Positions 1 through 8,561 are shown, counted from the first letter of the stretch. The stretch is DNA of 15,383 nucleotides from CAJBLF01 sp964545415 (GCA_964545415.1 CAZJFP010000023.1:1-15383); one strand, 5' to 3'. Made by a program: numbers and translations. The notes: generated by a model not told the origin, from the sequence alone.

Positions 1-1
1 T

Positions 2-1213
2 GAAAAATTGGAGCAAGAAAAACTCAAATTGACGGAGAAACAGAAAGAAATGGATGCAATCATTGTCGAACAGACCAATAAGATTGCAGAGATAGCAAAA
101 CTAACCAAGGAAGAGGCAAAAGAGCAGTTGTTTGCTCAGGTCGAAAAGGAGTATCAGAAGGATATGGTCAATTTTGTCGAAAAGATCAAGACCATCAAAA
201 AAGAAGAAGCAGACAAGGAAGCTGCGCATATCGTCGCTCAAGCATTGCCGAGAGTGGCTGTGGAGAGTGTCGATGAATTCACTACGAGAACTATCGATCT
301 GCCTAATGAAGATATCAAAGGTAAACTCATCGGAAGAGAAGGAAGAAATATCTGATTCTTCGAAAAAATGACCGGTGTCGAATTGATTGTCGATGATACT
401 CCGTTGACGGTTAGACTTTCCTCTTTTGATAGCGAAAAAAGATATATAGCTGCTGTTATGCTTCAGAAGCTTATCAAGGATGGAAGAATCAATCCGTTCT
501 ATATCGAAAAGACGTACAATGAAGTGGTTGCTGATCTTCAAAACTTACTTATCCAAAAAGGTAAGGAAGCATTGGCTATGCTCAATATTCCTATGATGAA
601 ACCTGATCTTGTGAAAATGATCGGACAATATTATCTCAGATATAGCTATGGACAGAATCTTCGGCAACACAGTATCGAAGTCGCTAAGGTTTCTGAAGCT
701 ATCGCTACTGAATTAGGATTGGATCCTGGTTTGGCTAAGAAAGCCGGACTTTTCCATGATATCGGAAAAATAGTCGCAAATACCTGAGAATCTCATGCTG
801 CTATAGGTGCTGAAGTGTTGAAAAAGATGGGCATGGATCCTGTTATCATCAATGCTGCTGAAGCACACCACTATGATGTACCTATCAATCATCCGATCGC
901 TTGGATCGTGGCTGCTGCTGATGCTATTTCCGCTTCTAGACCAGGTGCAAGATTCAATACCAAAGAACTCTTCATCGAAAAGATGGGCGAGCTCGAAAAA
1001 CTCATTTACGAAATTCCTGGTATCGATAAAGTACATATCATGCAGGCAGGAAGAGAAATCATGGTCTATGTCAATCCAAAAGAAATCTCAGATAATGAAC
1101 TTGAAAAATTACTTAAGACTATCGGAGAGAAGATAGAAGAGAAACTTGATTATCCTGGTATTATCAGAGTTACTGGTATTAGAGAGACGAAGATCATAGA
1201 ATTCCTAAGATAA
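2..1213 (+). CDS. rny: Ribonuclease Y, 3' part (5' end outside window)
   Basis: RNase Y is a membrane-anchored endoribonuclease that starts mRNA decay. The window opens inside the charged coiled-coil (Lys/Glu-rich, to about codon 75). A KH RNA-binding domain follows with LIGREGRNI near codon 110 and TGVELIVDDTP just after. The metal-binding HD domain has HSIEVAKVSEAIA and HDIGK (about codon 252), then GESHA and HHYDVP. The C-terminus (GIRETKIIEFLR) is typical of the family. Two in-frame TGA codons (353-355 and 785-787) must be read as glycine. The second falls in the ESHAAIGAE segment where relatives carry Gly; the first replaces the usual Arg after GRNI. The N-terminal membrane helix is missing only because the window starts here. 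It ends on TAA. The family call is very secure. Confidence 0.96.
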
Positions 1214-1352
1214 CAATTGATGAATAATGGATGATGAATAATGAATGATGAATGATGAAAGAAATTTGTTTGTAATGAACTATCGTAAATTACTGTAGTT
1301 TGTATTAAAATAGTTCCTACATTATTCATTCTCAATTTTTAATTATTAATTA
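1214..1352. repeat. Intergenic palindromic element, copy A
   Basis: Gap between rny and the Lgt-like gene. The left half is a run of GATGAATAATGAATGATGA-type units. The centre has an interrupted palindrome (AACTA tc GTAAATTAC tg TAGTT). The right half has ATTATTCATT followed by TTTTTAATTATTAATTAG just before the start codon. The outer halves are imperfect inverted repeats of each other. Related elements lie at 8562-8690 and 6896-6945, also upstream of start codons. Confidence 0.5.
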
Positions 1353-1357
1353 GTTGT

Positions 1358-2137
1358 ATGTATCCGTATATCATCTTGTGGTGATCAAAATTCTATCTCA
1401 CAGGGATAGGTATCATCATTTCATTCCTGATATTTTTGGCTATCGCTCGGTATCTTACCAAAAAATATCATCAAAATTTTTGGAAGTTGTTTTATCGATT
1501 GCCATTCTTGATTGTTATGACCTATTTCTTGTGATCTTATGTGAATTTTATCTTTGATGTGGGTATATTCCCTACCAATGGATCGGAATTTGTCCAATTA
1601 CTCTCTCCGTATGGATATAAATTTCATTTTATGGGTATGCTCATAGGAATCCTGATCTCTATCTCCGTGTTCCTCAAAAAAATCGTCAGGGTTGAAAACA
1701 AGAAAGTGTGGTCAGATATCTTTTTCTTTTCCCTTGCGCTTTCATTGGTTCCTTTATGATTATTCCTTCTTATGGGAGATAATTTTATGGGAATGCCTAC
1801 GGATACGCGATTGGGCATCAAATCGCTTCATTCTGACAGTCAGTGGAATAAATTTAGCCTCGTATATCCAATCTGACTTTTCCTTTCTTTGTGATCACTC
1901 TTTGTAGTCCTTTACATCAAAATACTCAAAAAAAAGAAGTTTGGCTACGGTATGCTTGGATTCGCTATCATACTGATCTTGATCAGCCTTATTCTTCTTC
2001 TTCAACAATATTCTAGGCATGCTGTTTTCTCCTTGGGTAGTATTGTCTTGGATGTGAAGCAATATACTGCTCGGGTTGTTGCTGCGTTGTGTTATTTTAC
2101 TTTTAGGAGATGGCAAAAAATACCTGATTTGCAATAA
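1358..2137 (+). CDS. Divergent prolipoprotein diacylglyceryl transferase-like membrane protein
   Basis: A 259-residue polytopic membrane protein, visible only when five TGA codons (1382, 1532, 1757, 1874, 1892) are read as Gly. At least six hydrophobic segments are seen. The layout resembles Lgt, which moves diacylglycerol from phosphatidylglycerol to the lipobox Cys of prolipoproteins. A central YKFHFMGMLIGILISI segment is followed by LGLFLLMGDNFMGMPTDTRLGI, which recalls the Lgt signature around GR.GNF.NGE..G.PT, and then YPIGLFLSLG where Lgt has its HP..LYE helix. Length fits Lgt (250-290). The invariant Arg and Asn of the signature are not clearly kept, so this is either a very divergent Lgt or an uncharacterised relative. 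An lspA gene in the same window makes a lipoprotein pathway plausible. The start is the first ATG in the open frame. Confidence 0.5.
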
Positions 2138-2147
2138 CACTTCGTGA

Positions 2148-2267
2148 GATAAAATGATTAAATGATAAATTGATAAATTGATAAATTGATGAAATGATAA
2201 ATTGATAAATTGATAAATTGATAAATTGATAAATTGATAAATTGATGAAATGATAAATTGATAAAAA
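2148..2267. repeat. 8-bp tandem repeat, about 15 units of GATAAATT
   Basis: Fifteen consecutive 8-bp units each start with GAT, at 2148, 2156 and so on to 2260. Most are GATAAATT; two are GATGAAAT, at 2188 and 2244, seven units apart, which suggests a higher-order duplication. The period is not a multiple of three and both strands carry stops or trivial repeats, so it is non-coding. It fills the gap between the Lgt-like gene and the next start codon and could affect expression of the downstream gene if unit number varies. Confidence 0.9.
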
Positions 2268-2297
2268 ATTGTTTTACAGCTTGTTGGTGGTAGATAT

Positions 2298-3842
2298 ATG
2301 AAGTTGTTTTTTCTCAAAGAACATAGTTTATACAAAATATTCAAGACTATAGAGAAAGTGCCCAACGGAAGGACTATCCATATTTATATCGATCCTGAGC
2401 ATTCTTTTTTTGATAATGAGCGACGAGGCAAAGAGATCAAAGAGCTTCTCCAGAAGAAAAATCTTAATGCGTTTTTTGTCACCAAGACGGAAAAATCCAA
2501 ATATTTTTTTACCAGTCTCGGCTTGAATGTCCTTCATCAAGAAAAACATAAGATCATCAAATATCTTAGGCTTGCCTACGATTTTTTCTTCAATATCAAA
2601 AAATTTCATCTTCAGGTATATACCAAGAAGAATTATATTTTTTATGCAGTTTTTGGTTTTGAAATTCTCTTTGCTTTGGTTATCCTCTATTTGCTCTATT
2701 CGCTGATCCTACCGAGTACGCGTATCAATATCACCCCTACGAGTCAGATAGAGAGCATTATCTATAATTTCCGTTATTATCCTTTTGTAGACGCTCAATA
2801 TGCTGATACTTCCAGATATCTCAGTCTCCCGTATTATACTGGCTATATCGACTATAAATATGATATGACCATAAGCACAGCAAACATAAAATATATCCAA
2901 CAACCATCCCAGGGCGTGGTCGAATTGATCAACAAGATCCCCAAGGATTATGGGTTTATCAAGGATACCAGATTTGTCACCGATGATGGACGTCAGTTTC
3001 AAGCTGTCTCTGATTTTACCGTACCACAAGGTACGGAAGCTAATCCAGGCAAGGTGGTGGTTACGCTCAAAGCCATGGAACAAGACATCAATGGTACCCT
3101 GATGGGATCCAGAGGTAATATCATAAAAGGTACCAAGGTATTCATCAAAAACATGAAAAACAGTTATTATGCTCAGAATATCTATGGCGTTGTTCTCGAA
3201 AATTTCTCCTGAGGAAATCTTCAATCTGAAGGTGTTGTTTCTACAAAAGATATCTGAATCCTTTCAGGAAAACTTGTGGACGCACTCTACAAACAAAAAC
3301 TCAATATCGTATTCAATAACTTCAAATCTCCGGATACTATGGTGCTCAATTTTGATTCCCTGATCTCTACTCAAATCAAAGATATCCAAATCAAGAATGT
3401 TCCTGGAGAAAAAACCCCTCTCCTCAAATGATCCATTATCGCTCGTTTCAATTTCCGCTATATCAAAAAATCTGATCTTATGGATGTCGTGAATACCTAT
3501 GTCAAACAAAGGCTGTATGATAAGATGAAGGTGTTTCAGCTGGATACTTCCTCTATTGTGTTTTTCAAAGATATGAAGCAAGAGACAGGTAATATCTATA
3601 TTATCCCTACCAAAGTCGATATCAAGCAAACTTATGATTTTTCCAAGGATATCAACAATATTCTTCCTGACATGAAAGAGCGTATTACATGATTAGATGA
3701 AGAAAAGGCTAGAGAGGTCATGTTTTCTTATCCGGAGATTTCCTCCTTTGATATCGTTATCAGGCCTCCTCGGTATACCACTATTTCCAAATTGAAATCC
3801 AGGATCAAAATATATGTGGATGGCAAAACCATAAAACACTAA
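2298..3842 (+). CDS. Membrane-anchored protein with baseplate-J-like extracellular region
   Basis: A 514-residue protein with four TGA codons read as Gly (3210, 3255, 3429, 3690). Residues 1-110 are soluble and basic with no recognised motif. One transmembrane helix spans about 113-138 (FEILFALVILYLLYSLILPS). The rest, about 375 residues, should be outside. Residues around 225-330 read like the baseplate J/gp47 beta domain found in many CPR surface proteins: a VPQGTEANPGKVVVTLKA strand pair, NIIKGTKVFIKN, then ENFSGGNLQSEGVVSTKDI, close to the family pattern F.GG....V.T..DI. The C-terminal 180 residues alternate beta and helix (QLDTSSIVFFKD, IYIIPTKVDIKQTY). A purine-rich GGTGGTAG precedes the ATG. 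Function is unknown; a cell-surface or attachment role is inference. The baseplate-J link is moderate. Confidence 0.6.
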
Positions 3843-3907
3843 GTATCTGATTTTTTTCTTGGGTTGTCTTGCTTATCGAAGCATATTTTTTTTCTTTTCA
3901 TATTTAC

Positions 3908-3935
3908 TTGACAAAATAGAAAAAATATATATAAT
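3908..3935 (+). promoter_or_regulatory. Consensus sigma70-type promoter
   Basis: TTGACA at 3908-3913 and TATAAT at 3930-3935 are both perfect hexamers with a 16-bp spacer. The expected transcript start near 3942 leaves a leader of about 30 nt before the ATG at 3974. No Shine-Dalgarno sequence is seen in that leader. Confidence 0.8.
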
Positions 3936-3973
3936 ATTCTCTGTAAACATGTTTTATTCTTTACTACTATTTC

Positions 3974-4399
3974 ATGGCCAAAAAATCATTACCATCAGAT
4001 TTTAAGGAGAGAAGAGCTCTTCGTAATTTTCAAAGAGAAAATACTTCTCGCCAGAGAATAGGTCTACAAAAAAAAGCAGATATAGCATCTGTATTGAAAG
4101 ACAAGGAACTTACCCAGGATAAAATTGATTTTATTTTCAAAAATGAACATCTTTTTGATTGTGGAATTTATGTTTTACGTCTTTTGGCTAAAAGAGCGTG
4201 ACAGGACGAAATAAATTTTTGGCAGCCAGAAATTGGTAAGGTAGCCAAAAAAATAATAGATATGTGTAGTGATCAAGAACTGGAAAAACTAAACTCACTT
4301 ATAGATTTGGCAATGAAGTCTTATACTCTAACCGGAACTGATGTTGATTGAGAGGAAGACGAAGAACCTCTTTTTTCTGAATCCGAGGAAAACGCATAA
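3974..4399 (+). CDS. Small charged protein of unknown function
   Basis: A 141-residue soluble protein, not recognised. TGA at 4199 and 4349 are read as Gly; without this the gene would be cut at residue 75. The N-terminus is strongly basic (MAKKSLPSDFKERRALRNFQRE), the middle is predicted helical (KDKELTQDKIDFIFKNEHLFDCGIYVLRLLAKRA) and the last 20 residues are very acidic (DVDGEEDEEPLFSESEE). The charge split suggests a nucleic-acid or ribosome-associated protein, but that is only inference. It is a one-gene transcription unit, with a perfect promoter 40 nt upstream and an intrinsic terminator 19 nt after the stop, which suggests strong independent expression. Confidence 0.8.
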
Positions 4400-4417
4400 A
4401 CAATCTTTATCTGAAAT

Positions 4418-4450
4418 AAAAAAACGGCTCAATCGGCCGTTTTTTTTCTT
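4418..4450 (+). terminator. Intrinsic terminator
   Basis: The stem AAAAAAACGGC (4418-4428) pairs with GCCGTTTTTTT (4436-4446), with a 7-nt loop, followed by the T-run. The A-rich left arm makes it potentially bidirectional, so it could also stop transcripts from the opposing gene ending at 4547. Confidence 0.85.
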
Positions 4451-4465
4451 ATTATATTGTTTTAG

Positions 4466-4540
4466 CGTCATTCTCGCGAATGCGGGAATCTAGTTTACTT
4501 GATATGGATTCCGGCTGCAACACGTAACGCCGGAATGACG
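4466..4540. repeat. CGTCATTC-type palindromic intergenic repeat (REP/MITE-like)
   Basis: A 75-bp element bounded by CGTCATTC (4466-4473) and its exact inverse GAATGACG (4533-4540). Two inner hairpins are visible: TTCTCGC/GCGGGAA near the left end and ATTCCGGC/GCCGGAAT near the right. It is more GC-rich than its surroundings and sits between two convergent genes. The terminal CGTCATTCC...GGAATGACG pattern is known from small dispersed palindromic repeats in many bacteria. It contains no ORF. Confidence 0.75.
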
Positions 4541-4546
4541 TATTCA

Positions 4547-4873
4547 CTAGAATGGAAGGTCGTCGTTCGCTTCTTCCTTTTTTCCTCCGGCAGTTCCAGC
4601 TCCTTGTTCCAATCTCCATCCGGTAATGCTATTGAATCGTCTTCCTGGTTGGGTCTTGGATTCATTGACTCTTGTATTGAGATAGACCGTGATCAGGTCT
4701 CCGACTTTGATATTGCTGAGCAATTCTATTTTTTCTTTTAAAAAATCTACTGCTAATCCTCCTTTGTACTCTCTGTCGGTCTCTTCTTCCAAAACAATAG
4801 TTTGTTTTTCTAACCCGTTTGCTCCTACGGTTTCTTTGGGTCAGATAAATTTTACGGTTCCTGTGTACTGCAT
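4547..4873 (-). CDS. DUF3127/SSB-like OB-fold protein
   Basis: A 108-residue protein starting MQYTGTVKFIG, with one TGA (4841-4843) read as Gly at residue 11. The pattern is a short OB-fold like DUF3127 proteins: GTVKFIGPKETVGANGLEKQTIVLEEE, then LAVDFLKEKIELLSNIKVGDLITVYLNTR, then FNSITGWRLE. The C-terminus, after a Gly/Ala/Lys linker, is ANDDLPF. This is close to the acidic DDDIPF tip that SSB proteins use to recruit repair and replication enzymes. A single-stranded DNA-binding role is therefore likely but inferred. It is the last gene of the der-lspA run, 150 nt after lspA. It stops on TAG 7 bp from a palindromic repeat. Confidence 0.75.
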
Positions 4874-4913
4874 GATTATAATAATAAGTTATAAAACAAA
4901 AATAGATGCGATA

Positions 4914-4969
4914 GATTGATTAGATGGGAGAGATTGATGTAGATGGGAGAGATTGATATAGATGGGCTG
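4914..4969. repeat. Three imperfect tandem copies of an ~19-bp unit
   Basis: Units GATTGATTAGATGGGAGA (4914), GATTGATGTAGATGGGAGA (4932) and GATTGATATAGATGGGCTG (4951) lie between lspA and the DUF3127-like gene. No ORF is supported in this 150-bp gap. The repeat would lie in the leader of the downstream minus-strand gene. Confidence 0.7.
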
Positions 4970-5023
4970 GGGTCTAATCCAACCATTCTGTCTATTCCAT
5001 CTTGGTTCTGTAATTGTAAAGTT

Positions 5024-5440
5024 TTATTTCTTTTTTTCAAGGATAACTTGAAAAATTCGGATAACCACACCGATACTCAGCATGATATCTGCGATATTGA
5101 AAATAGGGAAATTGAATATCTGGATGTCGATAAAGTCTCTTACGCCTCCTAGGAATATTCTATCGATAAAATTTCCTAACGTTCCTGTAATCAACAAAGC
5201 TGCTATTACTCGGTTGATTTTTTTGCTCGTAAAGAGTCGGATGAATGCTGCAATCCCTACTAAACTGATTATCATGATGAAGATGAGCGGTACCGGCAAT
5301 GATCGGGAAATTCCTTCGTTGAATGCTGGAGTGAATAGCGAAAAGTTCTCCAAAAACCTCATATCATAAAAAACATATTTGGAAATCAGATCTATTCCCA
5401 CTCAGATGATGATTGCTATTCGAAGTTTTCGCTGTTTCAT
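5024..5440 (-). CDS. lspA: Lipoprotein signal peptidase (signal peptidase II)
   Basis: LspA is the membrane aspartyl protease that removes signal peptides from lipidated prolipoproteins. It has 138 residues with four hydrophobic helices (about 7-24, 50-70, 77-95, 112-134). Family motifs are present: FNEGISRS (40-46, the N.G..F box), GTLGNFIDRIFLGGVRDF (86-103) and FNIAD (114-118). The two catalytic aspartates are D102 in VRDF and D118 in NIAD. Extending upstream through one TGA (5402-5404, Gly13) gives an ATG at 5440 and restores the first helix with D17 and K21, as in the usual D..tK segment. It is somewhat short for the family (about 150-170). It lies 65 bp after der and precedes the DUF3127-like gene on the same strand. 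Confidence 0.92.
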
Positions 5441-5505
5441 AAAAAAACGTAGGAAGTAGAAAGTAAAAGGTAGAAGGAAGAAAGAAGAAAGAAGAAAGGT
5501 AGTAT
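5441..5505. repeat. Purine-only low-complexity spacer
   Basis: Gap between der and lspA made of GAAGAAA/GTAGAAAG-type units (AGGAAGTAGAAAGTAAAAGG, then repeated GAAGAAA), almost pure purine on the plus strand. No gene or clear terminator is seen, so der and lspA could be cotranscribed. Confidence 0.6.
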
Positions 5506-6891
5506 CTATTCTTTGTCCTTTTCTTCTTGGTTCTCAGGTTTATTTAGTCTAGAGTCTGTTCTGCCTTTGAATCTGATGACGATAGGTGTACCCATAAAAT
5601 CGAAATGTTTCCTGATGCTATTCTCTATTCGTCTTTTGAACGCAAAATTGGCTCTTTCTTTGTGGTTGACAAACACTACGAAGGTAGGTGCATTTATGTC
5701 TACTTGGGTGATATACAATATCTTGCAGGCTTTGTTTTTCGGAAATCTCGGTGGTCTTGCGATAAATTCCTTTCCTAGGATATCATTCAATGGACCCGTT
5801 TCGATTCTTTTTTCGGCTTCTTTTTTCATTTTGCTGACGACGGTGAAGATCTCTTTGACGCCTTTTTTGGTCAGTGCAGAAATCGGGAAGATTGGCATAT
5901 ATTTGGCAAAATCCATCATAGCGAATGTCTTTTTGACTAGAAAATCTAGCTGTTTCTTGTCGAGGAGATCGATCTTGTTCATACAGAGAATCATTGGGAG
6001 GGCCAGATTGTTTATTTCTTGGATCAGCGTCATGTCCCTATGTGAAATTCCTTCTGTTCCATCTACGATAAAGAGGATGATAGGTCTGATGAATTTCAAC
6101 ATTTCCAAGGTTTTGTCATTGGCTATTTTCTCGATACCATGGACGCTTCCTTTTTTTCTGATGCCTGCGGTATCGTAGACTTTATATTTTTTTTTGCCTA
6201 TCATAAATTCTCCCGTGACGTAGTCACGAGTGGTTCCTGGTATGTTTTCGACTTTGGCCAGTGGTTTGCCTACCAAGGTATTCAAAAGCGTGGATTTTCC
6301 TGCGTTCGGTTTGCCGATGATAGCAAGATGGGTGAAGTTTGGATCTTTTTGTGCTTGTTTGGCTGGTAATATCTCGTCTGTTTTTTCTTTCATATTTCAG
6401 GTGTTCACTATTTTGATGAGCAAATCTCTTACTTCTGTGAGATTTTTCTGTTTTTTGGCAGAGATGCCGATGATATGATTGAATCCTAGATCAAAATAGT
6501 CATTTATCGCTAAGTCGTAGTCTTTTTCCTTGTGTTTGATGTCGACCTTGTTGATGATCAGAATAGTATTTTTTTTCTTATTCTTTTTGGTGATATATCA
6601 AAAAATCTGCTGCTCTTTGGCAGTGATTCCTACACTATCGTCGATCACGAAGAGGAGAATATCAGATTCGTCTATGATCTCTTGGATGAGCGGTTGTTCT
6701 TCCGTGAAATCATGCAATCCTGGACTATCGAGAAACGTGACATTACCGATGTCATCGATTTGCGTTTTGTGTTGGATAATATCTCTGGTAGTTCCTGGGA
6801 TGTCTGTCACTATTGCTCTGAATTGGCCGATAAGCCTATTGAAGAGTGTGGATTTTCCGACATTGGTGGAACCGACTAAACCGATTTTCAT
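5506..6891 (-). CDS. der: Tandem-GTPase ribosome assembly factor Der (EngA)
   Basis: Der carries two GTPase domains and acts in 50S subunit assembly. It has 461 residues, close to the usual 440-490. Domain 1: G1 GSTNVGKS (7-14), TDIPGTTRD (G2), DSPGL (G3), INKVD (G4), SAKK (G5). Domain 2: G1 GKPNAGKS (193-200), ENIPGTTRD, DTAGIRKKGSV, MNKID and ISALTKKG. The C-terminal KH-like domain is present (ARPPRFPKNKACKILYITQ, HFDFMGTPIVIRFKGR). Two TGA codons read as Gly (6598-6600, and one just before 6393) lie in domain 1 and in the linker; a standard-code reading would give two broken proteins. The first ATG gives the canonical MKIGLVG start. A copy of the shared palindromic leader is directly upstream. 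Confidence 0.96.
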
Positions 6892-6960
6892 AAAAAATTA
6901 ATTAATAATGAAAAATGAATAATGAATAATGATGGAATTGTTTCGATGGACTATTGTTGT
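6892..6960. repeat. Partial palindromic leader element (copy C) upstream of der
   Basis: On the plus strand this reads AATGAATAATGAATAATGA then GGAATTG and GGACTATTGTTG. That matches the left half of the element at 8562-8690 (AATGAATAATGAAAGAATTG...TTTACTATTGTTA). The other half is missing. On the coding strand of der it places CATTATTCATTATTCATTTTTCATTATTAATTAA straight before the ATG. The rest of the gap to 7010 shows no gene. Confidence 0.5.
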
Positions 6961-7009
6961 GGCGTTTACCTTATGGAAAAGGGTTGGGAAATCAATCGTA
7001 ATACTTTCT

Positions 7010-7044
7010 TAAAAACAAAAGAAGCTCCGCAAATATCGCGGAGC
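7010..7044 (-). terminator. Intrinsic terminator of the Cys-rich gene
   Basis: Read on the minus strand, a perfect 7-bp stem GCTCCGC/GCGGAGC (7038-7044 with 7024-7030, 7-nt loop) is followed by TTCTTTTGTTTTTAA. It ends the transcript of the gene stopping at 7072 and separates it from der. Confidence 0.8.
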
Positions 7045-7071
7045 ACTCAATTCATATCAACTTTACTCGTT

Positions 7072-7554
7072 TTAGACTGTGCCGTGAATTGGACAGTTTT
7101 CATCTGGGCGAGGATTTTCGTTGTGTACCGGACAACTTTCGCTGATGTGATAGGTACCATTTTCTCCATTCCATCCTTTCGGAGGGGGATTTTGACAATC
7201 ACAACTTGTCGGACAGGTACATTCTTTGTTTGAAGAGATGTGCTTTTTTCCTTCCACTTCGATGGTAGTCAACCATATTTCTTGGATGGGGCCATCATGA
7301 TAGCAAAATCCTGTACAAAGACGATTTTTTTCTTCGGTAATCAATGTCGCCGCGAAAATATCGATACGTTTTTCGAGACCTTCAACCTTGAGTACGTCTC
7401 TGTTATGCACAACAATCTTTCCTTCTTGTGTGTTTCCATGTTCAACGAACTTCACATCGATTGCAAAAGATAGGGCTGGTTCATGTGCTTCGCTTAGGAC
7501 AGTCATCTGGATCCGTAGCGACAAATCTAATCCAAAAATTTGTAGGTTTTTCAT
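7072..7554 (-). CDS. Cysteine-rich protein of unknown function
   Basis: A 160-residue soluble protein, not recognised. Residues 1-115 look like a beta-rich domain (LDLSLRIQMTVLSE, FAIDVKFVEHG, KIVVHNRDVLKVEGLEKRIDIFAATL). The tail holds most of the eight cysteines: LCTGFC, CTCPTSCDC, SCPVHN and NCPIHG. The two C-P-[VI]-H motifs 18 residues apart and the CTCPTSCDC cluster suggest metal (zinc) binding; this is inference. No signal peptide is seen. It contains no TGA among about 11 glycines. It has its own candidate promoter and terminator, so it is a single-gene unit, divergent from rsmH. Confidence 0.75.
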   Translation of the reverse strand: MKNLQIFGLDLSLRIQMTVLSEAHEPALSFAIDVKFVEHGNTQEGKIVVHNRDVLKVEGLEKRIDIFAATLITEEKNRLCTGFCYHDGPIQEIWLTTIEVEGKKHISSNKECTCPTSCDCQNPPPKGWNGENGTYHISESCPVHNENPRPDENCPIHGTV

Positions 7555-7578
7555 TTTTTTCTTTTTTGATTTTTTAAT

Positions 7579-7606
7579 ATCTTATATAATTTACTTTAAA
7601 AGTCAA
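7579..7606 (-). promoter_or_regulatory. Candidate promoter for the Cys-rich gene
   Basis: On the minus strand, TTGACT (7606-7601) and TAAGAT (7584-7579) are separated by 16 bp, about 25 nt upstream of the ATG. The -10 match is only 4/6; overlapping TATAAG and TATATA hexamers make its exact position uncertain. Confidence 0.45.
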
Positions 7607-7627
7607 TCTTTCTCTGTCGAGATGAAT

Positions 7628-7655
7628 TTGCTATTCTCCAGAGTTTAGGTATAGT
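7628..7655 (+). promoter_or_regulatory. Candidate promoter for rsmH
   Basis: TTGCTA (7628-7633), a 16-bp spacer and TATAGT (7650-7655) lie 27 nt before the rsmH start. The match is moderate (4/6 and 5/6). Back-to-back with the opposing promoter at 7579-7606. Confidence 0.4.
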
Positions 7656-7682
7656 GATGCTCGTTTTATTTATTGCTTGGAA

Positions 7683-8561
7683 ATGCTCCTTCATACGCCG
7701 GTTATGCTCAAGGAAGTCTGTGAATATCTTCCCCAAAATACTCAACTTATCGTGGATTGCACACTTGGACATGGTGGACATGCTATGGCTCTTTTGTCTA
7801 TTGCAAAAGATGCAAAGCTGATTGGGTTTGATATTGATGAAAAGATGTTAAAGAAGGCAGAGTTCAGAATTCAGAATGCAGAATCAAATTTGTCGCAAAG
7901 AATGGAATATGTGCATGGGAATTATGCGGATATCGTTTCAGTGTTGGCGTGAAGGAAGACAGAATATATTTTGAATGATTTGGGAGTGAACTTAGAACAT
8001 TTCAAAGATATCAGCCGCGGGTTCAGTATCAGAGGAGATGTGCCCTTGGATATGAGATTCGACACTTCTGCAGGCAAGACGGCTGCGGATATTCTTGCAG
8101 CCTATACTACAGACCAACTTGCACATATTTTCGAGGAATATGCAGATTTTTCTTCGCCAAAAGCTCTTGAACTTGCTAAACATATTGTTACCACCAGAAA
8201 ACAAAATCCGATTACCACAACACAGGAATTTAAAAAAATCTTGAATGATTGTGGACTCGGTGATCCTGCATCGATAGTTATCTTTCAGGCACTGAGAATT
8301 GAAACCAACAAGGAGTTGGATAATTTAAAGAGGTTTCTCGCGGAGTTTCCAGATTGTCTACAATTGTCTTGAAGATGTACGATAATTACCTATCATAGTA
8401 TCGAAGACAGGTTAGTGAAACAAGCCTTCAATGCTTTGGTAGATACGGGAAAATATGCGCTTGTAACCAAAAAACCATTGAAGCCCAATTACAAAGAAGT
8501 CGCAATCAATAGAGCTGCAAGAAGCGCGAAAATAAGAATCATCGAGAAAATTAATGAATAA
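7683..8561 (+). CDS. rsmH: 16S rRNA m4C1402 methyltransferase
   Basis: RsmH (MraW) N4-methylates C1402 in the ribosomal decoding centre using SAM. It has 292 residues (family about 300-315). MLLHTPVMLKEVCEYL is the standard start, with HTPVML matching the family HiPVLl box. Motif I is DCTLGHGGH (25-33), followed by GFDIDEKMLKKA. ISRGFSIRGDVPLDMRFD is the conserved RGFSfr..gPLDMRmd segment, and ITYHSIEDRLVK is the hallmark FHSLEDR block. TGA at 7950 and 8370 are read as Gly; the second restores LSGRCTIITYHS, where relatives have GGR. A TTG two codons upstream is less likely than the ATG at 7683. The ftsL-like gene follows, as in the conserved dcw cluster. It stops on TAA inside the palindromic element. 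Confidence 0.96.

Noticed and set aside
353..787. RNase Y considered a pseudogene broken by two stops
   Set aside because: Both stops are TGA, the frame is kept throughout, motifs are intact, and the same pattern recurs in nearly all genes.
2148..2267. Regular repeat considered as a CRISPR array
   Set aside because: Unit is 8 bp and contiguous, with no spacers and no cas genes.
1895..2365. Minus-strand ORF of 156 codons with repeated NLSIYQFI
   Set aside because: It is the reading of the 8-bp tandem repeat and is antisense to two real genes.
5513..6178. Long plus-strand ORF (221 codons)
   Set aside because: Antisense shadow of der, whose motifs are unmistakable on the minus strand.
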